From contig OZ034968.1 of the NCBI GenBank assembly GCA_964030785.1, forward strand, positions 41,085,186-41,149,185: 64,000 bases of DNA, read 5' to 3'. The stretch's first letter is position 1; every line of letters starts with the position of its first letter. Origin of the DNA: Siderastrea siderea. Its lineage: Eukaryota; Cnidaria; Anthozoa; Scleractinia; Rhizangiidae. Under the pieces are notes generated by a model. The model searched no databases. It had not been told where the DNA came from and saw only the letters and a program-made list of their open reading frames with translations. Position numbers and translations under genes: made by a program. Positions 1-12,900 of the stretch are shown here, piece after piece.

Positions 1-230
1 TGAAATTAGAATCCCAGACATAGTGACTGACGATGTCACTGGAGCCGATGAGTTACGTAATGAGGAAGATAGCAGTGGAGTAATTTTCATGGATGGCGTC
101 ATTTTCCTTGAGCTTGGCGCCAGAACCAGTGGTGAAGGAGTTGCTGCTGATTGTGATGATAATGGTGACGATGACGTAGCTAATGATGACGTCATAATAC
201 TTGATGTTTTGACCGCTGGTGATGAAACTG
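1..230 (-). CDS. Ser/Thr/Pro-rich linker exon (partial, unit A)
   Basis: This minus-strand exon is cut off by the window start. Its acceptor (TATTTAG, AG at 231-232) and its translated sequence match the exon at 9143-9427 closely. The peptide is rich in Ser, Thr and Pro, with repeated TSS/PLSS-like stretches, which suggests an O-glycosylated mucin-like spacer. It lies 3' of the TSP1 exon at 614-781, so it probably belongs to the same secreted or surface protein. No enzymatic motif is visible. The reverse-strand open frame here is a shadow. Function beyond a linker is inference. Confidence 0.5.
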
Positions 231-613
231 CTAAATATAAAAATAAAGGCTAGTCGAAGAGGTTTTAACCTGCAATGAAATGGCTTCTTAGAAAGGTTTT
301 GGTTTCTTCAAAACATACAATGCACATTCAAATCTATTTATCTCTTTTTTTGTTTAGCTGCAACTTGAACAAAAATTTAAGTACCCACACAAAAACAAAC
401 AGCAAAAGTGATATTGGCAGTACTTAAAAAATATTTCTGCAAATTAAAAACACCGTTTAAGTGCTAGTTGGGGTTTCGGTTTTTGGCAGGTTCAAACGGC
501 TTGACGGATTGTTGGAGGGAGAGATGGACTGGGAAGGGTAGTCCACGATAAGAAAGTAAGAAAGCAAGAAAGAAAACAAGCAACTGTTCAGTAAATGTGA
601 CAGGTTAACTTAC

Positions 614-781
614 CTTGAATATAGAATGTTGACCAGCTACAAGATACAGCGTTGCAGTCCTCTGTCTGTCTCGTCACCCGACCCGGTGGACATCTTTTTC
701 CTGGCTTCACGTCCTTTTTGCATCCTTCACGAGAGCGTTGACCTGTCTCACACGAACAAGCTCCCCACTCTCCCCACTCTC
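614..781 (-). CDS. Thrombospondin type-1 repeat exon (unit A)
   Basis: A 168-nt minus-strand exon with a clean acceptor (TGTGTAG) and a donor reading CAAG/GTAAGT-like. It starts and ends in phase 1, the usual symmetry of TSP1 exons. The peptide has the WGEWGACS opening, a conserved RSR strand, six cysteines and a C-terminal AVSC. It is atypical in having CSCETG where CSVTCG is usual. TSP1 domains are extracellular adhesion modules. The exon is nearly identical to 9812-9979, 9198 bp away, so the two are products of a segmental duplication. The signal-peptide exon was not found, so whether this is a complete gene is unknown. Confidence 0.75.
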
Positions 782-3700
782 CTACACAATATTTGAATAA
801 CAAGGAATCCCTTTCAGGATGAAGTCTGGAGCAAGCTAATTGTATTTATCAGCATTTTGACATACGTTTTTATCTCGAAATCCTTTTGGGCCACGGCACT
901 AAATGTGTACTTGCAAACCTTGTTTTGACACACAAGTTTGTCACACACTACACTGTCTAGAATTCTCTACACTACTTTAAAATCGTCTTTGTTTGTCGTG
1001 TAAGTGACATTTTATCAAAGAATGGTAAAAAAAAATGTCACACAAAGTCAAGAATAGTCTGAGGTAATTCCTTTAAGGTTAAGCAATGTTTTAATCGGAG
1101 TTTGTATAACTTTGAAAGGTCAGCAACATATAAAGACCCAAAGCTTTTTGTCCCGCAGTTTGACAACTGCTAAAGTTGCAATTACAAAGCTAACATCTAA
1201 CACAGCTGAAATAACTTCTTCAAGAGCTTTAAAAGGTCTCTCAACTTTTGAAAATGGCATTCTATGGCGTTGGGTCAACAAGTAATTGGTTTTAGAAATT
1301 TCAACATTTAAAATATTACGAATGATTCGAGCAATTGAATCTTATATTATGAAAAGATTATGATCATGTTTTAATTCAGTTGCCTTAGACATTAAAAAAA
1401 AATGGTCTGTGTCGTCTTCCTCCTAAGCGTGCACTAATTGCTTATGAAGAGGTTCTGTCAAAGCATTAATTGATTTTAAGGTAGCATGAAAGTCCATGTC
1501 TCTATTTCTTCAGATTTAAAGGACGAGTTTGCCATTTACGTTATAGTTTTGACGGTGGCGTATTGACTCTCACGATATGATTCCGGCATCTCTTATAACA
1601 GAAATAACTTTTGATAATAACATGTGATACGAAAAGATTTTAACGATATGCCTATTTGAATTCAACATGAACTAAACTGGCATTATAATGACATTTTTAT
1701 AAGCAAACTGACAACCATGGAAAATAAAGTTACCTGCACTTAAAAGTGTTTTTGTTTAGCCAGAAATAATAGTAACTGGAAAAACCAGCATAGATGAATC
1801 ATTCATTAAAAAGCCATAAAAATCAGATAATAAGTTCTTAATTTCTTTCTAATATTATAGGGATTAAAATTTTATTCCAGACCAGGCGAAATTGCAAAGG
1901 CAATGTCAAAATATATTTTGTATTTAATATAAGATAACGCAAACGTACAATTGTATGACCCATTGTGTTCGTATTAGTGTTGTATTGAAACAAAAACGAT
2001 TGAAATGTTAATGATAAAAGACGCTTTATCACTTTCTAGCTTCTCTGTCCACTCATGTCGTATGGCTACAAAACTACAATAATTAAACCAAGTGAATTTT
2101 TCTCCAAACTCGCTTTTTGCCAAGTATGGACAGTTTGACGGAAAAACTCGACCTGCATTTTGTGCGAAAACGAACGGAACTGCTGAGGCTGAAGATAGGT
2201 GAATTAGAAATCTCTCTTTGTTCAATAAAACACTATTTGAGTAAAGACACATTCGTTTTTCCGTCGGATCTGCTGACATAACAAAAGGGTAAAATTTTGG
2301 AAGAAACTTGGTAAAAAAAATCAGTTCCTTTTATATCCAGGGTTTGAAATTGATTCGAGCCTCGATCTAAAACCGCTCTATCTCAACATCATCTATTACG
2401 AAATATTTTTTCATGTTGTTGTTTTCATCTCTTTTGCACCAAACTGGTGTTAAAACCATTACAACATCTTGCTAATTTTACACATTCTCCTTGCTTTGCC
2501 TCAGAATTTATACATTCATGTTGTTGTTTCCTTTTGAGTTTTCAACAATATTATGAACACTCAAATGATCAAGTTTGTTTAAACTTCTCTAATTCCTTGT
2601 AGAAATTTTTTTGTATCTAGTTTAGAAAATTCATCTTTGTCCTCGAATAAAATTAAAAGTTGGCGTTTGCTCATTTCAGCCTATCATCATTTTAACCGGC
2701 CTTTACCTTGCAATACAGACGGCTATGATTAAAATGTAAGAAAAAATACCAACTTCCAAAAAAACCGCTTAAAAACACGATATATATAGTATCTTACCTT
2801 TATCATACTTTTTTGCCACTGAAACGACAAGTAAGCAAAGCAAAAGAAACTCTCGAATTCGACAATGCGAAAATATACGTATGTATTCTGCCATAAACAC
2901 CCTGCACTGACTACATTAATTTGAATTCTTTTCAAATCTGTAAGCGATATTGCGACTCTTCAGCTACAGAAAATATCAAGCAAATATTTGCAACCAGTGC
3001 TTTGAAAGGCTTGACGTGTCGTTTATTGGCGGAATCTTTGACTGTCGGTCCCGTAACTGCAAGATGGCAGAATCAGCTCTTCAACACTTTAGGCACTAAT
3101 TTGCACGGAAAGCTTATATTCAGAATAAATAAAACAAAAGCAGCTACAAAGAACCACTATATGTTGTTTTATAAGAATGCAAAGCACCGGTTTGTAAAAC
3201 GCGATGAATAATTAACAGAATAAAGTAGGAAATTTTTAATCATCAGCGATATCGCATGCAATCAGTTGTCATTTTATGATTTGGAAAATTGAGCATGGCC
3301 CCGATCGGTATTGTGCGAATCGAGAGAATCGAGAATGTGGGAATCTACTTTAGTTTCGTAAGACATAAATTTTCAAACGGCGATTGTAACAAGTGTTATA
3401 CTAAGAGGAAAGCTTGCCAGCAAAGTCTGCAAAACCTGCTGTATTACACAGCCACCGTCGATTTTGTTTTTCAACTGTAATTTCAATTTTTTAATTTCAA
3501 CCTATAGGGAAGCATGTGGCATTTCGGCACTACCGTAAACAAACTCCAAAGACAAACTTCATTCTATTTTATGCACTTATCGGTTTAGGCGTTCGTGTTT
3601 AATAACAATCTCCTAATGTCAATAGGAGCATTTCGGTCACACTTCACTCAAATGTGAATCTGATTATGATCCGACAATCCGTGCGATTGATGGCAATAAA

Positions 3701-4742
3701 CGTCTTAACTCCTCAGTTCAAAAAGCCAGCAAACGGCGTAAAACTACAAGAAGTGTTATGACTCAAATGAAAGCTGTTTAGAAATGTAAACTAAACAAAA
3801 CTGATTGCAAGACTGGTACTACGACTAGAAGGGCAGATTAATTGGCAGATATTTAAACTAGTATAACTAGTCTTCTATCAGAATGAAGTCTAATTACCGG
3901 CCGGTGTACTAGTTGAAACATCGGCTAATAAATCTGTCTTTCTGTCGTAGCACCAGTATTGTTAAGTTTACACTTCAAGTGCCGTCTGGCAGGCGCATCT
4001 CTACTACAAGAGATCGGGCATTTAAAAAAGAGTTTTTTTCATACGTTGTGCTGTCTATTGCATTCAAAAGGTTTGTCTAGAAATACTTAAATGTCGTGGT
4101 ATTATTAACAATTTCTCCACACAGCTATGTCAACGGTTCCTACAAACAATGAAACTTGAAAATGGTTTTTTGGATAACAAACTGGGTGAAATAATGAAAG
4201 AAATGATAAAGTAATGAATAACAAAGTTGTCAGTGGAGCGACAACCGATTCCGCAAAACGTCAAGATATATTTCGTAGGCTTGGAACTTGGTTCGTTTCG
4301 CTTACTAGAACAGTTATAAGGTCTCGTTGAAAAATTACTTGTATGAAAGAGGTGCTTATTATTTTTCTGAGGATTAAGTCGTCAATTATAGAAAGCCTGT
4401 CTGAGTGATTTGATCCCTGCTAACTAGTTTCAAAAGCCGTTATTTACAAAAGCCTGTTCTTGAGAGATTTAAGCCTTGCAGTGCATTTGTTTTCCAAAAT
4501 TCAAACAGAAAACACTTGTAGTGTATTACCTGAAATTAACTAGTTTCAAGACCTTGATCATCCCTCGTGCTCAGAGCGCGACAATTCGTTTGGTCAGAGT
4601 TGACAAGAAGACCTTAAAGAAGTGGCGGAGCTCTATGGACGAGGAAAAACATTAATGGGCACAAATTGCGAGTATATTCGACAAAAAAACCCAGGGTCAT
4701 TTTTTAAATTGTTTATTTTGTTAATATACCTAGTTATACTAA

Positions 4743-7690
4743 CTTTTTAGAACGATAATGGATTTTTAAAAGATTTTGGTGAAGCGAAGCAAAACTGCCA
4801 AAAAAAGGCTTGCATTTTACTGTTGAATTATTCAACTTGGCGAAAGCGAGGGACTTCCCCGAATCGCCTTTTATGTTTCAGTGATGTAATGTTTACGTGC
4901 TAGGGCAAGTTTGGCGAATTCATGCCAGCTTCAAAGCTCGCTAGCACCTTCGTTCTTGCTTTCATCGAAGGGGTTTTCATGCCATTCAATCGCCAGTAAT
5001 TTTCTACACCAACTTTCATGAAAATTCTGGCGAAATAACGCTAAACGAACCAAGATTGCCGGCAAGTATTGTTTTGACCGAGTGGAGGTCTGGGGCAAGT
5101 GAACACGACAAAAAAAAACAAGAAAAGCCCCAGGGGCATTAGACCCCGCCGTTGTTCTCCCTCCCCCAGGGGGTGTAAAATATGTTACGGTCACTCAAGA
5201 TAAAAGCCCTTGGCTTTGTAGCGAAAGACACGGCGAGTATTTCTTTGGCCGAGCGAAAACCGGAGGTCTAGGGCAAGTGACTATCAAAAAACAAGAAAAG
5301 CCCCAGGGGCATTACCCCGCCGTTCCCCCCTCCCCTCGGGGTGTAAAAGATATTATGGTAACTCAAGATACACGCTCTAGCTTGTGTAGCAAAAGACGCG
5401 ACGAGTATGTTTGGCCGAGCAAAAACCGGAGGTCTGGGGCAAGTGACCACCAAAAAAATGGAAAATAACAAGAAAAGCCCTAGGGGCATTGGACCCCGCC
5501 GTTTTTCCCTCTCCCCTCGGGGTGCAAAATAAAGCACGGTCACTCAAGATATGAGCCCAAAAGGTGTAAATTTTTCAAGTTGGTGATTTATCTTACCTTT
5601 GACGTGTTCCCTGCCCCCCCCCCCCCCCCAACGTCTTCACCGCACGCTTCTCCTTGTGATAACATGAATCCCTAATAGTATGAACACCTTTCTCATCCAC
5701 CTGTTCTGGCGCTAGCGAAGAAGAACGTGACGAAATAGTTTTGACCATAGCGTGACTTGGTTACATCATCTTTTTTGTAAAAGAACTGACATCTCAGCGT
5801 AATTCTAAACAACAAGGGCACGGAAATTTAAATAGGTTGATAAAGAAAAGATTATCCTAAAATCTAAAGGGAACGGTTATCTACTGAAAAGGAAAGGTAA
5901 AAGTCTACTTTTAGGCCATGATTCCATGAATGCTTTAGCGAAAGCAAGGAAATTCCCCGAATCGGCTTCTGTCTTGAGTGACGTGATGTTTACGTGCCAA
6001 GTCTTGTTTTTCCGGCATCAAAAGGCCAATTCATGTCAGCTTGAATCGTTGGCTTTCAAAGCTCGCTAGCACCTTCGTCCGTGCTTTCGTTGAAGAGAAG
6101 TTAACTCCATTAAATTCCTTGCAACTTTGTACACAAAGATTTTGGCGAAGCAAAGCAAACCTATCAAAAATGCTTGCATTTCACTGTTGAATTTAACTCG
6201 CATCGAGTAACCAACGAAAAATAAACAACATCGAATCTCTGACCTTCAAAGCTTGCTAGCATCTTCGTCCTCGCCCTCGTCGAAGAGAGTTTTATGCCAT
6301 TGCATCGCTAGTAATTTTCTACACCGTTTTTCATGAAGATTTTGGCGAATCCACGCTAACCGACTGAAGATAGTGTTTATGTTGACGGAACGTCTGCAAG
6401 ACGTGTTTGTTTGGCCGAGCGAAAACCGGAGGTCTGGGGCAAGTGACCACCAAAAAAAAGCAAACAAGAAAAGCCCCGGGGGCATTGGACCCCGCCGTTT
6501 TCCCCCTCCCCTCGGGGTGCAAATTTATTACGGTCACTCAAGATATGTGCCCAGGTGGTATAAAGTTTTGAAGTTGGCGATTTTTCTAACGTTTGACGTG
6601 TGTGCTGCCCCCCACCCTTCCCACGTCTTTTCTGCACCCTTCTCCTTGTGATAACATGAATCCCTAATAGTGTCAACACTTTTCCCATGCCTCATTTCTT
6701 GGTCATTCACCTGTTCCAGCACTCTCGAAAAAAGAACGTGATGAAATAGTTTGACCATAGCGTGACTCAATTAATTCTTTTTTTACGAACTGACATCTCA
6801 GCGTAATTCTGAATTTATTGATAAAGAAAAATAATCCTAAAATCTAAAGGGAACGGTTATCTACCGAAAAAAGAAATGTACAAGTCTAATTTTAGGCCAC
6901 GATGCCATGAATGATTTGGTGAAAGCAAGGGACTTTCCCGAATCGGCTTCTATGTTTCAGTGATATAATGTTTACGTGCCAGGGCCAGTTAGGCGAATTC
7001 ATGCCAGCTTCAAAGTTCGCTAGCACCTTCGTCCTTGCTCTCATCAAAGAGAAGTCAACTCCATTGAAAGTCTTGTACTTTTCTACACAACCTTCCCTAA
7101 AGATTTTGGCGAAGCAAAGAAAAACTGCCAAAAAAATGCTTGCATGCCACTGTTGAATTATTCAACTTGGCGAAAGCAAGGGGCTTCCCCGAGTCGGCTT
7201 CTGTGTTTCAGTGATGCAATGTTTACGTGCCAGGGAAAGTTAGGCGAATTCATGCCAGCTTCAAAGCTCGCTAGCACCTTCGTTCTTGCTTTCATCGAAG
7301 GGGCTTTTATGCCATTAAATCGCCAGTAATTTTCTACACCAACGTTCATGAAAATTCTGGCGAATAAACAATAAACGAACGAAGATTACCCGCAAGTATT
7401 GTTTTGACCGAGCGGAGGTCTGGGGCAAGTGACCACGACAAAAAAAACGGGTATTACTAGACCCCGTCCTGACGGCGGCGTAAAAAAACGGGTATTACTA
7501 GACCCCGTCCTGACGGCGGGGTTAAAAAAAAGCCGGGTATTACTAGACCCCGTCCTGACGGCGGGGTAAAAAAAAAACGGGTATTACTAGACCCCGTCCT
7601 GACGGTGGGGTAAAAACAACTAAATTTTCCACCGCCTTCTGCGGTCCTCTTCACAGAGTTGACTCTGCAAGCGGTAAAAGAATGCAATCG
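4743..7690. repeat. Mosaic of decayed interspersed repeats
   Basis: Two modules recur in degenerate form. One begins with a TTGGCGAAAGC-like string (about 4838, 5937, 6919, 7169) and runs through a conserved CATGCCAGCTTCAAAG block. The other carries the string GGAGGTCTGGGGCAAGTGA followed by a CCCC-rich hairpin-like block and ACGGTCACTCAAGATA (about 5080-5215, 5255-5365, 5415-5550, 6425-6545, 7410-7440). No intact ORF is present; the many short open frames here are repeat-derived. A C homopolymer lies at about 5612-5628. The family was not recognised. Confidence 0.6.
7447..7613. repeat. Short tandem array, four units of about 42-45 bp
   Basis: Four consecutive copies of a unit with the core GGGTATTACTAGACCCCGTC followed by CTGACGGCGGGGT, separated by A-rich spacers of variable length. 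Each unit contains an internal inverted match (GACCCCGTC against GACGGCGGGGT). The spacers are poly-A rather than unique sequence, and the host is eukaryotic, so this is a minisatellite and not a CRISPR array. Confidence 0.8.
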
Positions 7691-7784
7691 GACAGACTAG
7701 AGAGAGAGTTATCGCCAACGTTGTCGATGATAAAAAAAAATGTTTATAACAAAACTGAGGCAAATTATTCATAACATGTTTTCT

Positions 7785-8420
7785 TTTTCATCGCCAATTA
7801 AATTTCATTTCATAGGAAAAAAGAAATGAAACTTAAACCTCGAACGTCAAACTCAGCTTTTATAATTGCGTGCGAAGACTGACGAAAAATCATCACGTTC
7901 CACAAGATCTAATCAGTGATAAACTTCCTTAATGTTTTAACTCAAACAATTGAATGATAAATTTTTGCCAATTGAAAATATCGATTTTCTTGAAACCACC
8001 TCTATCTGAGCAAGCTGTGTCGGCCACTATGTATTTATTTAGCTAATTACACTGCGGCATTATATTAGATGTAAAAGCTTTTTTCCCCACCGTACATTTA
8101 CTAACTCATTTGTTATATAATTAATCCTTTAAAAAAACATTTTTTAAGCTCTAGTTTTAAACAAAGAAAAACAATAACACTGCCTTTTGCTTCGTAAGTA
8201 AAATATGCGTGCTTCTCGGAAAAATTCTCATTGAGTTTTTAAACAAATTGTTGAAACGGATGTCGTTACAAGGAAGAAAAATTTTCAACACAAATATAAT
8301 AAGCGTATATTTGTTGATAGCTCGCCCATCTGCCATGCTGTATAGCCTGAAGGGAAAATTATGAATTAAGTGATGGATGTTTAACATATTGCGGTGGCGT
8401 TAAGGCCCGTTAACACATTT
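7785..8420. repeat. Dispersed duplicate, partner of about 19025-19680
   Basis: This stretch matches about 19025-19680 in the same orientation, including the shared block around TTGATAGCTCGCCCATCTGC and the start of the GGCCCGTTTACAC-type MITE. No exon is recognisable in either copy; the short minus-strand open frames in both (8157-8387 and 19401-19637) are AT-rich and carry no domain. Confidence 0.7.
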
Positions 8421-8629
8421 GGTTTTTGATGCGGTTTGCCACGCTCTCCAATGCAACTTTTGTCGCAAATGTAAACTAGCGGCGATTTTATTGCGATTTC
8501 TGTGCGATTCCAGTGGGATATTTGTTGCAATTTCCCATAAACTGACTGATGAAAGAAGCCAAGTTACAGAATCGTTGCTACAATTAACATACACGCACTT
8601 TTTGGAAACAAGTAAATTCATAAGGATAC

Positions 8630-8911
8630 CTTTATTTTTAACAATCTTGCTAGATTTCTGTACTTGATTAGATCTTGCGGAAGAAATTAGAACCGCTGAT
8701 GTAGCGCCTGACGTCACTACTGGCTTTGATGACGCAAATACTGGCGAAGAAAGTGGTGGAGTAATTTTCATAGAGGACGTCATTTCCCTTGAACTTTGTG
8801 CCAGAACCAGTGGTGACGAAGTTGGTGCAGAGTGTGATGATAGTGGTGGTGATGACGTAGCCATTACTAACGTCATAATACTTGATGTTTTGACCACTGA
8901 TGATGACCCTA
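8630..8911 (-). CDS. Ser/Thr/Pro-rich linker exon (unit B, second)
   Basis: A 282-nt minus-strand exon bounded by an ATATTTAG acceptor and an AAAG/GTATCC donor, phase 1 at both ends. It encodes a Ser/Thr/Pro-rich peptide paralogous to the exon at 9143-9427, with shared SPLVLA and MTSSMKITP stretches. The C-terminal part is basic. The phase symmetry allows tandem exon duplication without breaking the frame, and that appears to have happened here. Role as an extracellular spacer is inferred from composition and from the neighbouring TSP1 exon. Confidence 0.55.
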
Positions 8912-9142
8912 CTAAATATAAAAATAATGGCTAATCGAAAAAGGATTTAACCTTCAAGTAAATGGCCTCTTAATAAGGTTGTATTTGCTTCAAAACATAT
9001 TTTGCATAGTCACGTCTATTTAATTATTGAAAATAAATAAATAAATCCTTTATTGAAGCTAAATGTTGCAGTCGCGCGACTGAATTACATGACCTTTAAA
9101 ATGTTACAAATAAAATTAGAATAAAAATAATACATAAAATAC

Positions 9143-9427
9143 CTTGTTCATTAATCTTCTTGCTAGACTTTCTCTTGACATGATTAGACTCTGTGGATGA
9201 AATTAGAATCCCAGGTATGGTGTCTGACGGTGTCACTGGAGCCGATGAGTTAAGTAATGAGGAAGATAGCAGTGGAGTAATTTTCATGGATGACGTCATT
9301 TTCCTTGAGCTTGGTGCCAGAACCAGTGGTGACCGAGTTGCTGCTGATTGTGATGATAATGGTGACGATGACGTAGGTATTGATGACGTCATGATACTTG
9401 ATATTTTGACCGCTGGTGATGAAACTG
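9143..9427 (-). CDS. Ser/Thr/Pro-rich linker exon (unit B, first)
   Basis: A 285-nt minus-strand exon with an acceptor ending TATTCAG and a donor at CAAG/GTATTT, phase 1-1. The translated spacer is Ser/Thr/Pro-rich with a KRKSSKK basic end. It lies between the TSP1 exon at 9812-9979 and a paralogous spacer exon at 8630-8911, giving the order TSP1, linker, linker on the minus strand. It corresponds to the exon truncated at the window start in copy A. Confidence 0.55.
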
Positions 9428-9811
9428 CTGAATATAAAAATATAGGCTAGTCGAAGAGGTTTTAACCTGCAGTGAAATGGCTTTTTAGAAAGGTTTTAGT
9501 TTCTTCAAAACATATAATGCATATTTAAATCTATTTATCTCTATTTTGTTTAGCTGCAACTTGTACAAAAATTAAAGTGCCCACACAAAAACAAACAGCA
9601 AAAGTGATATTAGTAAATATTAAAAAAGACATTTACGCAATTAAGAAACGCCCTTTAAATGCCAGTTGGGGTATCGGTTTCTGGTAGGTTCAAACGGCTT
9701 GACGGATTGTTCGAGGGAGAGAGGGCCTGAGAAGGGTAGTCCACGATAAAAAAGTAAGCAATCAAGAAAGAAAAGAGGCAACCGTTCAGTAAATGCCACA
9801 GATTAATTTAC

Positions 9812-9979
9812 CTTGAATATAGAATGTTGACCAGCTACAAGACACAGCGCTGCAGTCCTCTGTCTGCCTCGTCACCCGACCCGGTGGACATCTTTTTCCT
9901 GGCTTCACGTCCTTTTTGCATCCTTCACGAGAGCGTTGACCTGTCTCACACGAACAAGCTCCCCACTCTCCCCACTCTC
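9812..9979 (-). CDS. Thrombospondin type-1 repeat exon (unit B)
   Basis: Near-identical copy of the exon at 614-781: 168 nt, phase 1-1, acceptor TGTGTAG and donor CAAG/GTAAAT. It encodes one TSP1 module with WGEWGACS, RSR and six cysteines. TSP1 modules mediate extracellular matrix or cell-surface contacts. With the downstream linker exons it forms a repeated TSP1-linker cassette. The first exon with a signal peptide was not located, so the two units could be two genes or one long gene. Confidence 0.75.
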
Positions 9980-12900
9980 CTACACAATATTTGAATAACG
10001 AGGAATCCCTTTCAGAATGAAGTCTGGAGCAAGTTAATTGTATTTATCAGCATTTTGACATACGAGTTTATCTGGAATTCCTATTGGGCCACGGCACTAA
10101 ATGTGTACTTGCAAACCTTGTTTTGACACACAAGTTTGTCACACACTACACTATCTAGAATTCTCTATACTCCTTTAAAATCGTCTTTGTTTGTCGTGTA
10201 GGTGACATTTTATCAAAGAATGGCCAAAACAAATTGTCAGACAAAGTCAAGAATAGTCTGAGGTAATTCCTTTTAGGTTAAGCACTGTTTTAATCAGAGT
10301 TTGTATAACTTTGAAGGGTCAGTAACATAAAACCCAAAGCTTTTTGTCCCGCAGTTTGACAACTGCTAAAGTTGCAATTACAAAGCTAACATCTAACGCA
10401 GGTGAAATAACTTCTTCAAGAGCTTTTAAAGGTCTCTCAACTTTTGAAACTGGCATTCTATGGCGTTGGGTCAACAAGTAATTGTTTATAAAAATTTGAA
10501 ATTACAAACCTTTAAAACTGTAATTAAAATATTACGAATGATTCGAGCAATTGAATCTTATATTATTAAAAGATAATAATCATGTTTCAATTCAGTTGCC
10601 TTGGACATTTAAAAAAACATGGTCGGTGTCTTCTTACTCCTAAGCGTGCACTAATTGCTTATGAAGAGGTCCTGTCAAAGCATTAATTGATTTAAGGTAG
10701 TATGAAAGTCCATGTCTCTATTTCTTCAGTTTTAAAGGACGAGTTTGCCATTTACGTTGTAGTTTTTACCGTGGCATATTGACTCTCACGATATGGTTCC
10801 GGCCTCTCTTTTACAACAGAAATAATAAGTGTTAACGTTTTGATAATAACATGTGATACGAAAAGATTTTAACGATATGCAATTTGAAATTCAACATGAA
10901 CTAAAGTGGCATTATAATCTTTATTAGCAAACTGACAACCATGGAAAATAAAGTTACCTGCACTTAAAAGTGTTTTTGTTTAGCCAGAAATAAGTAACTG
11001 GAATATTTCCAGCATAGATGAATCATTCGTTAAAAAGCCATAAAAATCAGATAATAAATTCTTAATTTCTTTCTAATATTATAGGGATTAAAATTTTATT
11101 CCAGACCAGGCGAAATTACAAAGGGAATGTCAAAATATATTTTGTATTTAATATAAGATAACGCAAACGTACAATTGTATGACCGATTGTGTTCGTATAA
11201 GTGTTGTATTGAGACAAAAATGATTGAAATTTAAATGATAAAAGACGTTTCATCACTTTCTAGCTTCTCCGTCCACTCATGTCGTATGGCTACAAAACTA
11301 CAATAATTAAACCAAGTGAATTTTTCTCCAAACTCGCTTTTTGCCAAGTATGGACAGTTTGACGAAGAACAAAGGAAAAACTCGGCCCGCTGCATTTTGT
11401 GCGAAAACGACCGGAACTGATGAGGCTGAAGATAGGTGATTTAGAAATCTTTCTTTGTTCAATAAAACACTATTTGAGTAAGGACACACATTCGTTTTTC
11501 CGTCGGATCTGCTGACATAACAAAAGGGTAAAATTTTGGAAGAAACTTCGTAAAAAAATCAGTTCCTTTTATATCCAGGATTTGAAATTGATTCGAACCT
11601 CGATCTAAACCTGCTCTATCTCAACATCATCTATTACGAAATATTTTTTCATGTTGCTGTTTTCATCTCTTTTGCGCCAAACTGGTATTAAAACCATTAT
11701 AACATCTTGGTTATTTTACACATTCTCCTTGCTTTGCCTCAGAATTTATACATTCATGTTGTTGTTTCCTTTTAAGTTTTCAACAATATTATGAACACTC
11801 AAATGATCAAGTTTGTTCAAACGTCTCTAATTCCTTGTAGAAATTTTTTTGTATATAGTTTAGAAGATTCATCTTTGTCCTCGAATAAAATTAAAAGTTG
11901 GCGTTTTCTCGTTTCAGCCTATCATCATTTGAACCGATTTTTAACTTGCAATACAGACGGCTATGATTAAAATGTAAAAAAAAATACCAACTTCAAAAAA
12001 AAACCGCTTGAAAACACGATATGTATAGTATCTTACCTTTATCATCCTTTTTTGCCACTGAAACGACAAGCAAGCAAAAGAAAAGAAACTCTCGAATTCG
12101 ACAATGCGAATATGCACGTATGTATTCTACCATAAACACCCTGTACTGACTACCTTAATTTGAATTCTTTTCAAATCTGTACGCGATATCGCGACTCTTA
12201 AGCTACAGAAAATATCAAGCAAATATTTTCAACCAGTGCTTTGAAAGACTTGACGTGTTATTGGCGGAATCTTTGACTGTCGGTCCGGTAACCCGCCTGA
12301 AGGCAAAGTTAATTACAATTAACAAACTGCGAGATGGCAGAATCAGCTCTTCAACGCTTTGGGCACTAATTTGCACGGAAAGCTTATATTCAGAATAAAG
12401 AAAACAAATGATGCTACAAAGAACCACTAAGTGTTGTTTTATAAGAATGCAAAGCACTTTTGTAAAAGGTGATGAATAATTAACAGAATAAAGTAGGAAA
12501 TTTTTAATGATCCCCGATATCGCATACAATCAGTTGTTATTTCATGATTTGGAAAATTGAGCATGGCACCGATCGGTATTGTGCGAATCGAGAGAATCGA
12601 GAATGTGGGAATCTACTTTAGTTTCGTAAGACATAACTTTTCAAACGGCGATTGTAACAAGTGTTATACTAAGAGGAAAGCTTGCCAGCAAAGTCTGCAA
12701 AGCCTGCTGTATTACGCAACCACCGTCGATAATGTATGTGTATTTTGTTTTTCAACTGTAATATCAATTTAGGGGGAAGGGGGAAGGGGGAAGCATGTAG
12801 CATTTCGGCACTAACGTAAACAAACTCCAAAGACAAACTTCATTCTATATATTCTTACGCACTTATCGGTTAAGGCGTTCGCGCTTTAATAACAATCTCC

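Larger units (their letters stand above)
1..4742. repeat. Segmental duplication, copy A (partial)
   Basis: The sequence from the window start to about 4742 aligns collinearly with about 9198-14355. The offset grows from 9197 at the left to about 9296 near 4200 through small indels. Coding exons and introns are equally similar, so this is a genomic duplication, not a retrocopy. The noncoding part (782-4742) holds no exon I can support. The copy is truncated on the left by the window. Confidence 0.85.

Noticed and set aside
23..253. Plus-strand acidic open frame near the window start (and its copy at 9193-9450)
   Set aside because: It is the reverse-strand shadow of the Ser/Thr/Pro-rich exons, which have good splice sites on the minus strand.
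7447..7613. Regular repeats resembling a CRISPR array
   Set aside because: Spacers are A-rich and non-unique, there are only four units, no cas genes are near, and the host is eukaryotic; it is a minisatellite.
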